A stretch of 11,885 nt of DNA, taken from NCBI GenBank assembly GCA_036522155.1, contig DATDGI010000235.1, forward strand, positions 1 to 11,885, given 5' to 3'. Source of the stretch: UBA9676 sp036522155 (GTDB lineage Bacteria; Actinomycetota; Actinomycetes; Streptosporangiales; Streptosporangiaceae). How positions within the stretch are numbered: the first letter of the stretch is position 1; every line of letters starts with the position of its first letter. The translations under genes and the position numbers were made by a program. The notes under the pieces are model-generated. The model saw nothing but the letters and a program-made list of their open reading frames with translations. It had not been told where the DNA came from and searched no databases. Below are positions 1-6,092 of the stretch, piece after piece.

Positions 1-1493
1 CGGGCAGCCACTTCCGCCCAGTCGCCGTACACCTCGGCGAAGTCGTCACGGCGGTCGGCGGTGCGGCCCGCGGTGTCGATGGTGACGTACAGGTCGGTGC
101 GCCCGGCGGCCTCGCCCCAGCCACCGTCCGGCTCCTGCCAGGGCAGGCCGGCGGGCCGGGCGCCGGGCCGGGCCAGCCCGGTGACCGGGTCGGCGAGCGC
201 GGCCACGTGCCCGGCCAGCCTCGGATCCAGCCACGGCTCTCGCAGGTAGCCGGGGTAGATGGTGAGCCGCTCGGCCAGCGTCATGCCCGCGTCGGCGGTG
301 CGCGCGGCCAGGTCGTCGATCTGCGGCCAGGGACGCTCGGGGTTGACGTGGTCCGGGGTGAGCGGGGACACGCCGCCCCAGTCATCGATACCGGCCGCCA
401 GGATCAGCCGGTACTGGTCGCCTATGAGGTTGGGCGGGGCCTGGATCCGCATGGCCGGGCCGAGCACCAGCCGGGCGACCGCGATGGTCGCCGCCAGGTC
501 GTCCAGGCTGGCATCGGGGACGCCGCGCATCTTGGTGTCCGGCTTGGCCCGGAAGTTCTGCACGATCACTTCCTGGATGCCGCCGTACTCCCGGGCCACC
601 TGGCGGATCGCGAAGATCGACTCGGCCCGTTCGGCCAGCGTCTCGCCGATGCCGATGAGGATGCCGGTGGTGAAGGGGACGGCGGACCGGCCCGCGTCTT
701 CCAGCACCCTCAGCCGGACCGCCGGGTCCTTGTCCGGGCTGCCGTAGTGCGGGCCGCCCTTCTCGGTGAACAGCCGGGCCGCGGTCGTCTCCAGCATCAT
801 CCCCATCGACGGCGCGACCGGCTTGAGCCGCTGGAAGTCCTGCCAGGTGAGGACGCCCGGGTTCAGGTGCGGTAGCAGGCCGGTCTCCTCCAGCACCATG
901 ATCGCGACGGCCCGCAGGTAGGAGAGGGTGCTGTCGTAGCCGCGCGCGTCCAGCCACTCCCGCGCCTGCCGCCACCGGTCCTCGGGCCGGTCGCCGAGGG
1001 TGAACAGCGCCTCCTTGCAGCCGAGCGCGGCGCCCTGGCGGGCGATCGAGAGCACCTGGTCCGGCGAGAGGTAGGGGCTGTCCAGCCGGCCAGGCACGGT
1101 GACGAACGTGCAGTAGCCGCAGCGGTCCCGGCACAGCCGGGTGAGCGGGATGAACACCTTGCGCGAGTACGTGATGACGCCTGGGCGGCCCGCCGCGGCC
1201 AGCCCGGCGTCCCGGACCCGGGAGGCGTGCCGGGCCAGCTCGGCCAGTTGCTCACCGCGGGCGTGCAGCAGCACGGTGGCCTCGGCCCGGTCCAGCGGCT
1301 TGCCATCCCGGGCCCGGGCCAGCGCCCGGCGGATGGCGCTGGCCGGTGGCGCGGGTTCGGGTGGCACCGGTCCTGGCGGCGCGAGCTCGGGTGACGCGGG
1401 CCCGGGTGGGACCGGTCCCGGCGGCGCGAGTTCTGCCTGCGCGGGCCCGGCTGGCGCGGGAGACGGCGAGCGGGGGGCGGGGGCATCGCTCAT
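1..1493 (-). CDS. fbiC: FO synthase FbiC, N-terminal (CofG-type) part, cut by the window edge
   Basis: Partial: 497 complete codons are present and the frame is still open at base 1. The FO synthase makes 7,8-didemethyl-8-hydroxy-5-deazariboflavin, the chromophore of coenzyme F420, from tyrosine and a ribityl-aminouracil by radical SAM chemistry in the cytoplasm. The 4Fe-4S motif CRDRCGYC gives Cys121, Cys125 and Cys128, just after a KVFIPLTRLC segment typical of CofG. Further CofG-like stretches follow (GCKEALFTLGDRPE, HLNPGVLT, GTRLF-type core replaced by TTGILIGIGET, VIVQNFRAKP). After the CofG domain the protein continues into a linker (FAEVYGDW), which suggests the fused actinobacterial FbiC with a CofH half outside the window; a stand-alone CofG is not excluded. 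Residues 1-50 are an unusual Pro/Ala-rich extension. The ATG at 1493 has no Shine-Dalgarno but sits 7 bases below a TAGAGT box, so the mRNA may be leaderless. The gene is divergent from marR. Confidence 0.93.
   Translation of the reverse strand, partial: MSDAPAPRSPSPAPAGPAQAELAPPGPVPPGPASPELAPPGPVPPEPAPPASAIRRALARARDGKPLDRAEATVLLHARGEQLAELARHASRVRDAGLAAAGRPGVITYSRKVFIPLTRLCRDRCGYCTFVTVPGRLDSPYLSPDQVLSIARQGAALGCKEALFTLGDRPEDRWRQAREWLDARGYDSTLSYLRAVAIMVLEETGLLPHLNPGVLTWQDFQRLKPVAPSMGMMLETTAARLFTEKGGPHYGSPDKDPAVRLRVLEDAGRSAVPFTTGILIGIGETLAERAESIFAIRQVAREYGGIQEVIVQNFRAKPDTKMRGVPDASLDDLAATIAVARLVLGPAMRIQAPPNLIGDQYRLILAAGIDDWGGVSPLTPDHVNPERPWPQIDDLAARTADAGMTLAERLTIYPGYLREPWLDPRLAGHVAALADPVTGLARPGARPAGLPWQEPDGGWGEAAGRTDLYVTIDTAGRTADRRDDFAEVYGDWAEVAA
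1351..1440. repeat. 45-bp tandem duplication inside the fbiC N terminus
   Basis: Bases 1351-1395 and 1396-1440 are two adjacent 45-base copies, about 35 of 45 positions identical by eye, with a third partial copy starting at 1441. In fbiC they encode the repeated residues ELAPPGPVPP at about 21-30 and 36-45. The repeat length is a multiple of three, so copy-number change would keep the frame. It lies in the low-complexity extension before the catalytic domain and is probably an unstructured tail. Confidence 0.7.
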
Positions 1494-1499
1494 AGCCGC

Positions 1500-1505
1500 A
1501 CTCTA
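1500..1505 (-). promoter_or_regulatory. Candidate -10 box of fbiC (leaderless)
   Basis: Read on the minus strand the bases are TAGAGT, fitting the actinobacterial TANNNT -10 pattern. The last T is 7 bases from the A of the fbiC ATG at 1493, the spacing expected if transcription begins on the start codon itself. No convincing -35 hexamer lies 16-18 bases upstream (GGGAGG at 17). The absence of a Shine-Dalgarno sequence supports a leaderless reading. Confidence 0.4.
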
Positions 1506-1580
1506 GTTGCGCCCCGGGACACCCTCCCGTGGGCACCCGCCCGTGGCATCCGCCGGCTCTCCCGCTGCCTCCCGATACTA

Positions 1581-1603
1581 CGATTTGGTATAATACGATT
1601 TCG
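1581..1603. promoter_or_regulatory. Imperfect palindrome over the marR -10, candidate MarR operator
   Basis: A 23-base imperfect inverted repeat centred on A1592 reads CGAnnTnGTAT-A-ATACnAnnTCG, with 8 of 11 arm positions pairing. The same stretch carries a direct repeat of TACGATTT (1579-1586 and 1594-1601). It is a rare AT-rich island in this very GC-rich window. MarR proteins typically bind AT-rich pseudo-palindromes overlapping their own promoter, so autoregulation is inferred. Because it also lies upstream of fbiC, an effect there is possible but unproven. Confidence 0.45.
1589..1594 (+). promoter_or_regulatory. Consensus -10 box (TATAAT) of marR
   Basis: A perfect TATAAT stands 9 bases before the GTG at 1603. 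The distance places the transcription start at or within a base or two of the GTG, so the marR mRNA is probably leaderless; there is no Shine-Dalgarno sequence in front of the GTG. The -35 region (TGCCTC at 1566-1571, 17-base spacer) is weak. Confidence 0.55.
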
Positions 1604-2052
1604 TGATAGATGACAGAACTGCGCGTGGGCGAGATGACCCCCTGGGCGGGGTGATGCTCAGCCTCCACCGGGCCACCCACGTGACCATCCATGCACTGGT
1701 GCAGGTGCTGGCCTGGCTGGAACTGGGCCCTTCGGAGATCAACGTGCTGGCCTGCCTGGCCGCCGCGTCGCCGCTGCCCACCGGGCTGCTCGGCTCCGCG
1801 ACCGGGACCAAGCCGTCCACCTTGACCAGCGTGGTGGACCGGCTGGCCGATCGCGGCTTCACCGTCCGTGAGGTGGATCAGGCCGACCGGCGGTCATTCC
1901 TGGTGGCGCTGACCCCGGCCGGCCGGATCGCCGCCGGCCACGTCAGGGACGCCATCCGGGACCTGGAACGGCAGGCGCTGGGCGGGGTGAGCGACGCCGA
2001 GCGGGCCGGTTTCCTGGCGGTCATCCAGGCGCTGGCGGAGGTGGCCGTATGA
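1603..2052 (+). CDS. MarR-family transcriptional regulator
   Basis: A 149-residue protein with the length and layout of MarR regulators: an N-terminal dimerisation helix region (about 15-40), a winged helix-turn-helix (about 42-108) and a C-terminal helix pair (about 112-148). The recognition helix region is KPSTLTSVVDRLADRG (70-85), followed by the wing signature DQADRRSFLVALTPAG (92-107), which matches the DxRxxxVxLTxxG pattern. Such proteins are dimeric DNA-binding regulators, often repressors released by small molecules; the ligand cannot be read from the sequence. The GTG start at 1603 is chosen because it follows a TATAAT box at leaderless distance; an internal ATG at 1654 is possible but would remove the first helix. 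The stop codon overlaps the next gene as ATGA, so the two are co-translated. It is divergent from fbiC and separated from it by 109 bases. Confidence 0.9.
   Translation: MIDDRTARGRDDPLGGVMLSLHRATHVTIHALVQVLAWLELGPSEINVLACLAAASPLPTGLLGSATGTKPSTLTSVVDRLADRGFTVREVDQADRRSFLVALTPAGRIAAGHVRDAIRDLERQALGGVSDAERAGFLAVIQALAEVAV
2037..2042 (+). promoter_or_regulatory. Consensus ribosome binding site of the downstream gene
   Basis: GGAGGT lies inside the 3' end of marR, six bases before the ATG at 2049. It is a full match to the anti-Shine-Dalgarno core and fixes that start codon. It contrasts with the apparently leaderless genes elsewhere in the window. Confidence 0.75.
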
Positions 2053-2549
2053 CCCACGAACACGGGCCGCACGGCCCGGGCCGGGCCGGGGCCCTGCCGC
2101 CGGACCTGGCCGAGGTGCTGGCCGAGGTCGCGCCGGACGGAACGCCGTTCCGCCACCGCCAGCACATCCACCTGGCCTACCTCGCCATCCAGCGGCACGG
2201 CGCCAGCCGGGCCCCGGACGTGGTGGCGGGGTGGATCAGGCATGTCGCGGCCTACGAACGGGCGCCGCAGAAGTTCAACGCCACGATGACGCGGGCGTGG
2301 ACCGAACTCGTCGCCCATCACGTCACGGCCGGCACCGATGAGGCGGCCGGGTTCACCGCGTTCGCTGAGCGCAACCCCGCGCTGCTGGACAAGCGGCTGC
2401 TGTCCCGGCACTACTCGTCGCGTGTGCTGGCGTCGGAGGCGGCCCGCGAGGGCTGGGTCGAGCCCGATCTGGTGGCCTTCCCCTGGCCCGCTGAGGCGCA
2501 GCCGCCGGGAACGGTCCGGACGGCCGGGGATGGTCAGAATGACCGGTAG
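2049..2549 (+). CDS. Conserved protein of unknown function co-transcribed with marR
   Basis: A 166-residue soluble protein without a signal peptide or membrane segment. I recognise its pattern from uncharacterised bacterial proteins but know no assigned function. Features that look like family motifs are FRHRQHIHLAYLAI (34-47), KFNATMTRAW (75-84) with a following HH (90-91), and a C-terminal block ALLDKRLLSRHYSSRVL (111-127) ending in GWVEPD (135-140). The clustered His36, His39, His41, His90, His91 and His121 could bind a metal or a ligand; this is inference only. The N terminus is His/Gly-rich (MTHEHGPHGPG). The start is firm: an ATGA overlap with marR and a perfect GGAGGT six bases upstream. 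Being the only operon partner of a MarR regulator, it may handle or sense the regulator's ligand. Its last 16 bases overlap the 3' end of the convergent glycosylase gene. Confidence 0.85.
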   Translation: MTHEHGPHGPGRAGALPPDLAEVLAEVAPDGTPFRHRQHIHLAYLAIQRHGASRAPDVVAGWIRHVAAYERAPQKFNATMTRAWTELVAHHVTAGTDEAAGFTAFAERNPALLDKRLLSRHYSSRVLASEAAREGWVEPDLVAFPWPAEAQPPGTVRTAGDGQNDR

Positions 2550-3649
2550 TCGCGGACGGGATTGCGCGGGCCGCGGCGCGGCGGGCCCATCCCGCTGAGC
2601 GTCACCAGCCTGGTCACGCGGTACCGGTGACCGGGGTAGGGGGCGAGCAGTTCCAGCATCCCGGCGTCGTCCACCGTCCGCCCGGCCAGCGCCCAGCCGA
2701 CCATGCCGGGCAGGTGATAGTCACCGACCGACACCGCGTCCGGGTCGCCACAGGCCCGCTGGCGGATCTCGGCCGAGGTCCACGGCCCGATCCCGGGCAG
2801 CGAGCGCAGCCGCAGATCCGCCGCGGCCGGGCTCATCGCGACGATTTCCTCCAGCCGTGCGGCCACCCGGGCGGCGCCAAGGATGGTCTTGGCCCGGACC
2901 CCTTCCACCCCGGCCCGGTGCCATTCCCAGGAGGGGATCATCGCCCACACCCGGGGCGGCGGGAACACCCGCATCCCGGCCGGGGCCGGCCCCGGGGCGC
3001 GGCCGCCGAACTTGAGCACCAGCAGCCGCCACGCCCGCTTGGCCTCGGCCCCGACCACCTTCTGCTCCAGCACGGCGGGCACCAGCGCCTCCAGCACCCG
3101 GCCCGACCGGCCGATCCGGAGCCCGGGATGCCGCCGGTCCAGTTCGGCCACCAGCGGGTGGGCCGGGCAGAAACCGGTGCGGTCGTCGCCGGCGCCGAGC
3201 AGCCCCGGCAGCGCGGCCAGCAGCCAGCCCGCCCCCGGCCCCCAGGCCCACGCGAGCGCGGTAAGGCCGCCGCTCCGGCCGGAGCCCGCGGTTCCGGCGG
3301 AGCCTGACGGGACGGCCACCACCCGCAGCGTGCCCGGCCCGTCCGGGGTCAGCGACGTCCGCCACACCGCACCGGCCGGGTCCGTCTGGAAGGTCGGGTC
3401 GCCCCGCCCCCGCCGGTGCACACCGAGGGTCCGGCCCAGATCCACCGGGAACGGCAGCCGCCACTGCCGGGTCAGCGCACCGCAGACGGGATCCGGGGCC
3501 ACCTCCCCGGCATCCGGTACCGCACCCGGGGCATCCGGTACCGCACCCGGGGCATCCAGGACCGCGCCCGGGGCATCCAGGACTGCACCCGCGGCATCCA
3601 GGACTGCACCCGCGGCATCCGGGGCCGCATCCGCGGCGGGCGCAACCAC
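2534..3649 (-). CDS. AlkA-type DNA-3-methyladenine glycosylase (HhH-GPD superfamily)
   Basis: Base-excision repair enzyme expected to remove alkylated purines from DNA. Of 371 residues, the first 55 or so are a repetitive Ala/Asp/Pro/Val tail encoded by a 21-bp tandem repeat, and the enzyme starts near Leu59. The core shows PAVLEQKV (191-198), the helix-hairpin-helix LPGIGPWTSAEI (284-295) and DAVSVGDYHLPG (304-315), where Asp310 is the expected catalytic aspartate. Trp290, rather than a lysine, in the hairpin region indicates a monofunctional glycosylase. The first in-frame start after the guanylyltransferase stop is GTG 3649, 15 bases away, with no clear Shine-Dalgarno; a GTG at codon 50, past most of the repeat, would give a protein nearer the usual size. 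Third gene of the glycosyltransferase-guanylyltransferase-glycosylase run, so probably co-transcribed although functionally unrelated. It converges on, and overlaps, the marR-operon protein. Confidence 0.88.
   Translation of the reverse strand: MVAPAADAAPDAAGAVLDAAGAVLDAPGAVLDAPGAVPDAPGAVPDAGEVAPDPVCGALTRQWRLPFPVDLGRTLGVHRRGRGDPTFQTDPAGAVWRTSLTPDGPGTLRVVAVPSGSAGTAGSGRSGGLTALAWAWGPGAGWLLAALPGLLGAGDDRTGFCPAHPLVAELDRRHPGLRIGRSGRVLEALVPAVLEQKVVGAEAKRAWRLLVLKFGGRAPGPAPAGMRVFPPPRVWAMIPSWEWHRAGVEGVRAKTILGAARVAARLEEIVAMSPAAADLRLRSLPGIGPWTSAEIRQRACGDPDAVSVGDYHLPGMVGWALAGRTVDDAGMLELLAPYPGHRYRVTRLVTLSGMGPPRRGPRNPVRDYRSF
3509..3634. repeat. 21-bp tandem repeat, six units, within the glycosylase gene
   Basis: Six adjacent 21-base units begin with GGCATCC on the plus strand: 3509-3529, 3530-3550, 3551-3571, 3572-3592, 3593-3613 and 3614-3634. 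Units 1 and 2 are identical, units 4 and 5 are identical, unit 3 is intermediate and unit 6 is diverged. On the minus strand they encode the heptad DA(A/P)GAV(L/P) at about residues 11-52 of the glycosylase. There are no spacers, so it is not a CRISPR array. Exact neighbouring duplicates suggest recent slippage, and the unit length preserves the frame. Confidence 0.9.
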
Positions 3650-3664
3650 CGGCGGGCCCGCCGC

Positions 3665-4783
3665 TCAGGCGTCCGTGGAGAAACGGACCGAGGTCGGGCC
3701 GAGGTCCACCCCCGGCCACACGCGCAGCCCGGCCCGCAACTCGTTTCCACTAGCCACGCACACATCATCGGCCAGGACGGCGGCGTCAAGCACGGCCGAC
3801 TCGCCGATGCGGGCGTGCCGGCCGAGCACCGAGCCGCGGACTCGGGCACCGGCGCCGACTTCCACCCCGTCGAACAGCACGCTGCCCTGGACCTGGGCGC
3901 CCGGCCCGATCACCGAGCCGGCCCCGACGACGGTCCCGCCGCCCACCTGCGCCGCCGGGCTCACCCGCGCGCCGTCGAGCAGCAGCACCTCCCCGGGCAC
4001 GCCGGTGGCGGCGGCCAGCGCGGGCGAGATGAGGCGGCCAAGAACAAGATCACACGAGCCCCGCACGAAGGCCTCCGGGGTGCCCACGTCGAGCCAGTAC
4101 CCGCTCTCCAGGTAGCCCATCACGACCGCGCCCTGGCCGATCAGGCCGGGAAAGGTCTCCCGTTCCACCGAGGTCACCGTGCCGGCCGGGATCGTGTCGA
4201 TCACGTCCCGGCGGAAGACGTAGCAGCCCGCGTTGATCTGGTTGGTGACCGGATCCGGGGTCTTCTCCAGGAACGCGGTCACCCGCCCGTCGGCGCTGGT
4301 CGGCACGCAGCCGAAGCGGGCCGGGTCGGGCACCTCGACCAGGTGCAGGGTGACCGCCGCCTCGGCCTTGCGGTGCAGGTCGAGCTGGGCGGCGAGGTCG
4401 TGGCCGGACAGCACGTCCCCGTTCAGCACGATCACCGGGCTGCCCGGCTCGGCGTGCAGCGCCGCCGCCGCGTTCCTGATCGCGCCGCCGGTGCCGAGCG
4501 GGGTTTCCTCCTGGACGTAGACGATCTGCAGCCCGAACGCGGCGCCGTCGCCGAAGCAGTCCGCGAACATCTCCGGGCGGTACGAGGTCGCCAGCACCAC
4601 CCGGGTGACCCCGGCGGCGGCCGCCCTGGCCAGCTGGTGGGCGAGGAACGGGACACCGGCGGTGGGCAGCAGCGGCTTGGGCGTGCTGATGGTCAGCGGC
4701 CGCAGCCGGGTGCCCTGGCCACCGACGAGCAGGATCGCCTCAAGCTGTTCGCCGCGGGCCGGGACGAGGGGCGGTGATGACAT
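3665..4783 (-). CDS. Sugar-nucleotide pyrophosphorylase, probably mannose-1-phosphate guanylyltransferase
   Basis: A 372-residue cytoplasmic enzyme that joins a sugar 1-phosphate to an NTP, releasing pyrophosphate. The nucleotidyltransferase domain (about 13-245) has the signature GGQGTRLRPLT (21-31) with Lys36 of the TPKP motif, GTGGAIRNA (97-105), the metal-binding NGD (Asp123), EKTPDPVTNQINAG (173-186) and YWLDVGTPEAF (229-239, Asp232). Residues from about 265 to 345 form hexapeptide repeats of a left-handed beta-helix. This architecture and length match actinobacterial GDP-mannose pyrophosphorylase (ManB/ManC-like), but glucose- or other sugar-specific homologues share it, so substrate is inferred. 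The neighbouring GT4 transferase just upstream, whose stop is 11 bases away, fits a donor-plus-transferase unit. The ATG at 4783 has only a weak, distant purine stretch (GACGAG) before it, suggesting translation coupled to the upstream gene. The glycosylase follows after 15 bases. Confidence 0.87.
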   Translation of the reverse strand: MSSPPLVPARGEQLEAILLVGGQGTRLRPLTISTPKPLLPTAGVPFLAHQLARAAAAGVTRVVLATSYRPEMFADCFGDGAAFGLQIVYVQEETPLGTGGAIRNAAAALHAEPGSPVIVLNGDVLSGHDLAAQLDLHRKAEAAVTLHLVEVPDPARFGCVPTSADGRVTAFLEKTPDPVTNQINAGCYVFRRDVIDTIPAGTVTSVERETFPGLIGQGAVVMGYLESGYWLDVGTPEAFVRGSCDLVLGRLISPALAAATGVPGEVLLLDGARVSPAAQVGGGTVVGAGSVIGPGAQVQGSVLFDGVEVGAGARVRGSVLGRHARIGESAVLDAAVLADDVCVASGNELRAGLRVWPGVDLGPTSVRFSTDA

Positions 4784-4794
4784 GGAGCCGCAGA

Positions 4795-5931
4795 TTACTC
4801 GTCTCGCTGCCCGGCCGCACGCAGGTACGAGGCGAGATGCGCCTCGGCCGAGGCGGCCCAGCTGAACTCCTGCGACCGGGCGTGCCCGGCCTCGCCCAGG
4901 GCCTCCCGCCGTACCGGGTCCTCCAGCAGGGCCCGCAGCCCCGCCTGGATGCTGTCCGCGTCGGGCTCGGTGTAGGCGACCGCGTCACCGCCCACCTCCG
5001 GCAGCGACGTCCGGTGGGTGGTCAGCACCGCCGCGCCGCAGGCCATCGCCTCCAGCACCGGCAGCCCGAACCCCTCCCCCCGGCTGGGGAAGGCGACCAG
5101 CAGGGCACCGCCGAGGTAGCCGGGCAGGTCGCTGAAGCGCAGGTAGCCGGGGCGGACCAGGCGCAGGTGGGCGGGCACGGCGGCGACCGCCTCGTCCACC
5201 TCGTCGCTCCAGCCGCTGCCGCCGCCCAGCACCAGCGCGGGCGGGTCGGCCAGGTCGGCGACGGCCGCGGCCCAGCCGCTGATCAGGGCGGGCACGTTCT
5301 TGCGCGTCTCCAGCGTGCCGAGGTAGGCCACGTACGGCCTGCCGTGCAGGCCGAGCCGGTCCGAGACGTGCCGTAGCTGGTCCGGGCTGGGCCGGTGGAA
5401 CAGCAAGTGGTCCACACCGTGGTAGGCGACGTCGATCCGGGTCGGGTCGGCGCCCAGCACCCGCACCAGCTCGTCCCGGGTGGCTTTGGACGGGGCCAGC
5501 AGCCGGGTCGCCCGCCGGACCGTGGTCCGGATGGCCGACTTGAAGTAGGTCGCGGTGCTCAGGCTGTGCGCGTCCGGCTCGGTGAAGAACGTCATGTCGT
5601 GGATCGTGGCCACGACCGGCACGCTGCACCGCAACGGCATCGAGTAGTGCGGCACGTGCAGGACATCGGCGCCGACCGACTGGGCCACCTGCGGCAGCCC
5701 GGTCTGCTCCCAGGCCAGCCGGGCGGGCCTGTGCGAGATCGCGGCCGGGCCGGGCACCACCCGGGCGTCCGGGACCAGCCGCCCGTAGCGCTCCTCGTCG
5801 GCCCGCTGGCAGGTGACCACAAGGTCGGCGCCGGCAACCCCGAGCGCGGCCACCAGCCCGTCTACGTACCGGCCCAGCGCCCCGCGATCCGCAGGCACAG
5901 CGGTCGCATCAACCAGGACTCTAGGCGCCAC
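4795..5931 (-). CDS. GT4-family glycosyltransferase (GT-B fold)
   Basis: Retaining glycosyltransferase, cytoplasmic or peripheral at the membrane, likely using a nucleotide sugar such as GDP-mannose. With the GTG at 5931 the protein is 378 residues. The N-terminal acceptor domain opens with RVLVDATAVPADRGALGRYV and has TIHDMT near residue 108. The C-terminal donor domain starts near YLGTLETRKN (203-212) and carries the family signature RGEGFGLPVLEAMACG with the E-x7-E pair Glu286 and Glu294. The start at 5931 is preferred because family members begin directly at the RVLVDAT strand and because AAGGGAG lies 11 bases upstream; an in-frame GTG at 5973 would add 14 residues (MCPGLLPGKGARLA) encoded by a GC hairpin. 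It is first in a run with the guanylyltransferase (11-base gap) and the glycosylase. The sugar and acceptor are not determinable; a cell-surface glycan is the likely product. Confidence 0.88.
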   Translation of the reverse strand: MAPRVLVDATAVPADRGALGRYVDGLVAALGVAGADLVVTCQRADEERYGRLVPDARVVPGPAAISHRPARLAWEQTGLPQVAQSVGADVLHVPHYSMPLRCSVPVVATIHDMTFFTEPDAHSLSTATYFKSAIRTTVRRATRLLAPSKATRDELVRVLGADPTRIDVAYHGVDHLLFHRPSPDQLRHVSDRLGLHGRPYVAYLGTLETRKNVPALISGWAAAVADLADPPALVLGGGSGWSDEVDEAVAAVPAHLRLVRPGYLRFSDLPGYLGGALLVAFPSRGEGFGLPVLEAMACGAAVLTTHRTSLPEVGGDAVAYTEPDADSIQAGLRALLEDPVRREALGEAGHARSQEFSWAASAEAHLASYLRAAGQRDE

Positions 5932-5949
5932 GGCCAGTCTCGCTCCCTT

Positions 5950-5968
5950 CCCGGGCAGCAGGCCCGGG
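5950..5968 (-). promoter_or_regulatory. GC hairpin directly before the glycosyltransferase ribosome binding site
   Basis: A perfect 7-bp inverted repeat, CCCGGGC and GCCCGGG with a 5-base loop, ends just before GAAGGGAG (5950-5943 on the minus strand), the likely ribosome binding site for GTG 5931. It may modulate translation, or be a weak terminator for readthrough from the upstream UPF0182 gene; there is no T-run. The remaining bases up to 6092 hold no other clear signal. Confidence 0.4.
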
Positions 5969-6092
5969 CACACGGATAGCTGCTCTCGTCAGCATTCCCG
6001 ATGGTTGTCCGCCACCACCGAGCGTACGCCCTTGGCCCGACTGCCTGTGAGCATCATCGCGCTAGTGCCCATCGGCGGCAGCAACCCGCTCA

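Noticed and set aside
3509..3634. Short regular repeats resembling a CRISPR array
   Set aside because: The units are directly adjacent with no spacers, keep one reading frame, and no cas gene is present; this is a coding minisatellite.
3416..4777. Plus-strand open frame of 453 codons opposite the guanylyltransferase and glycosylase genes
   Set aside because: It is antisense to two clear enzymes; its apparent peptide repeats merely reflect the 21-bp tandem array read in another frame.
5989..6072. 27-codon ORF between the UPF0182 and glycosyltransferase genes, minus strand, ending in NHREC
   Set aside because: It has an ATG and mostly G/C third positions, but no ribosome binding site, no promoter and no recognised family. 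It is better kept as a possible small ORF pending conservation data.
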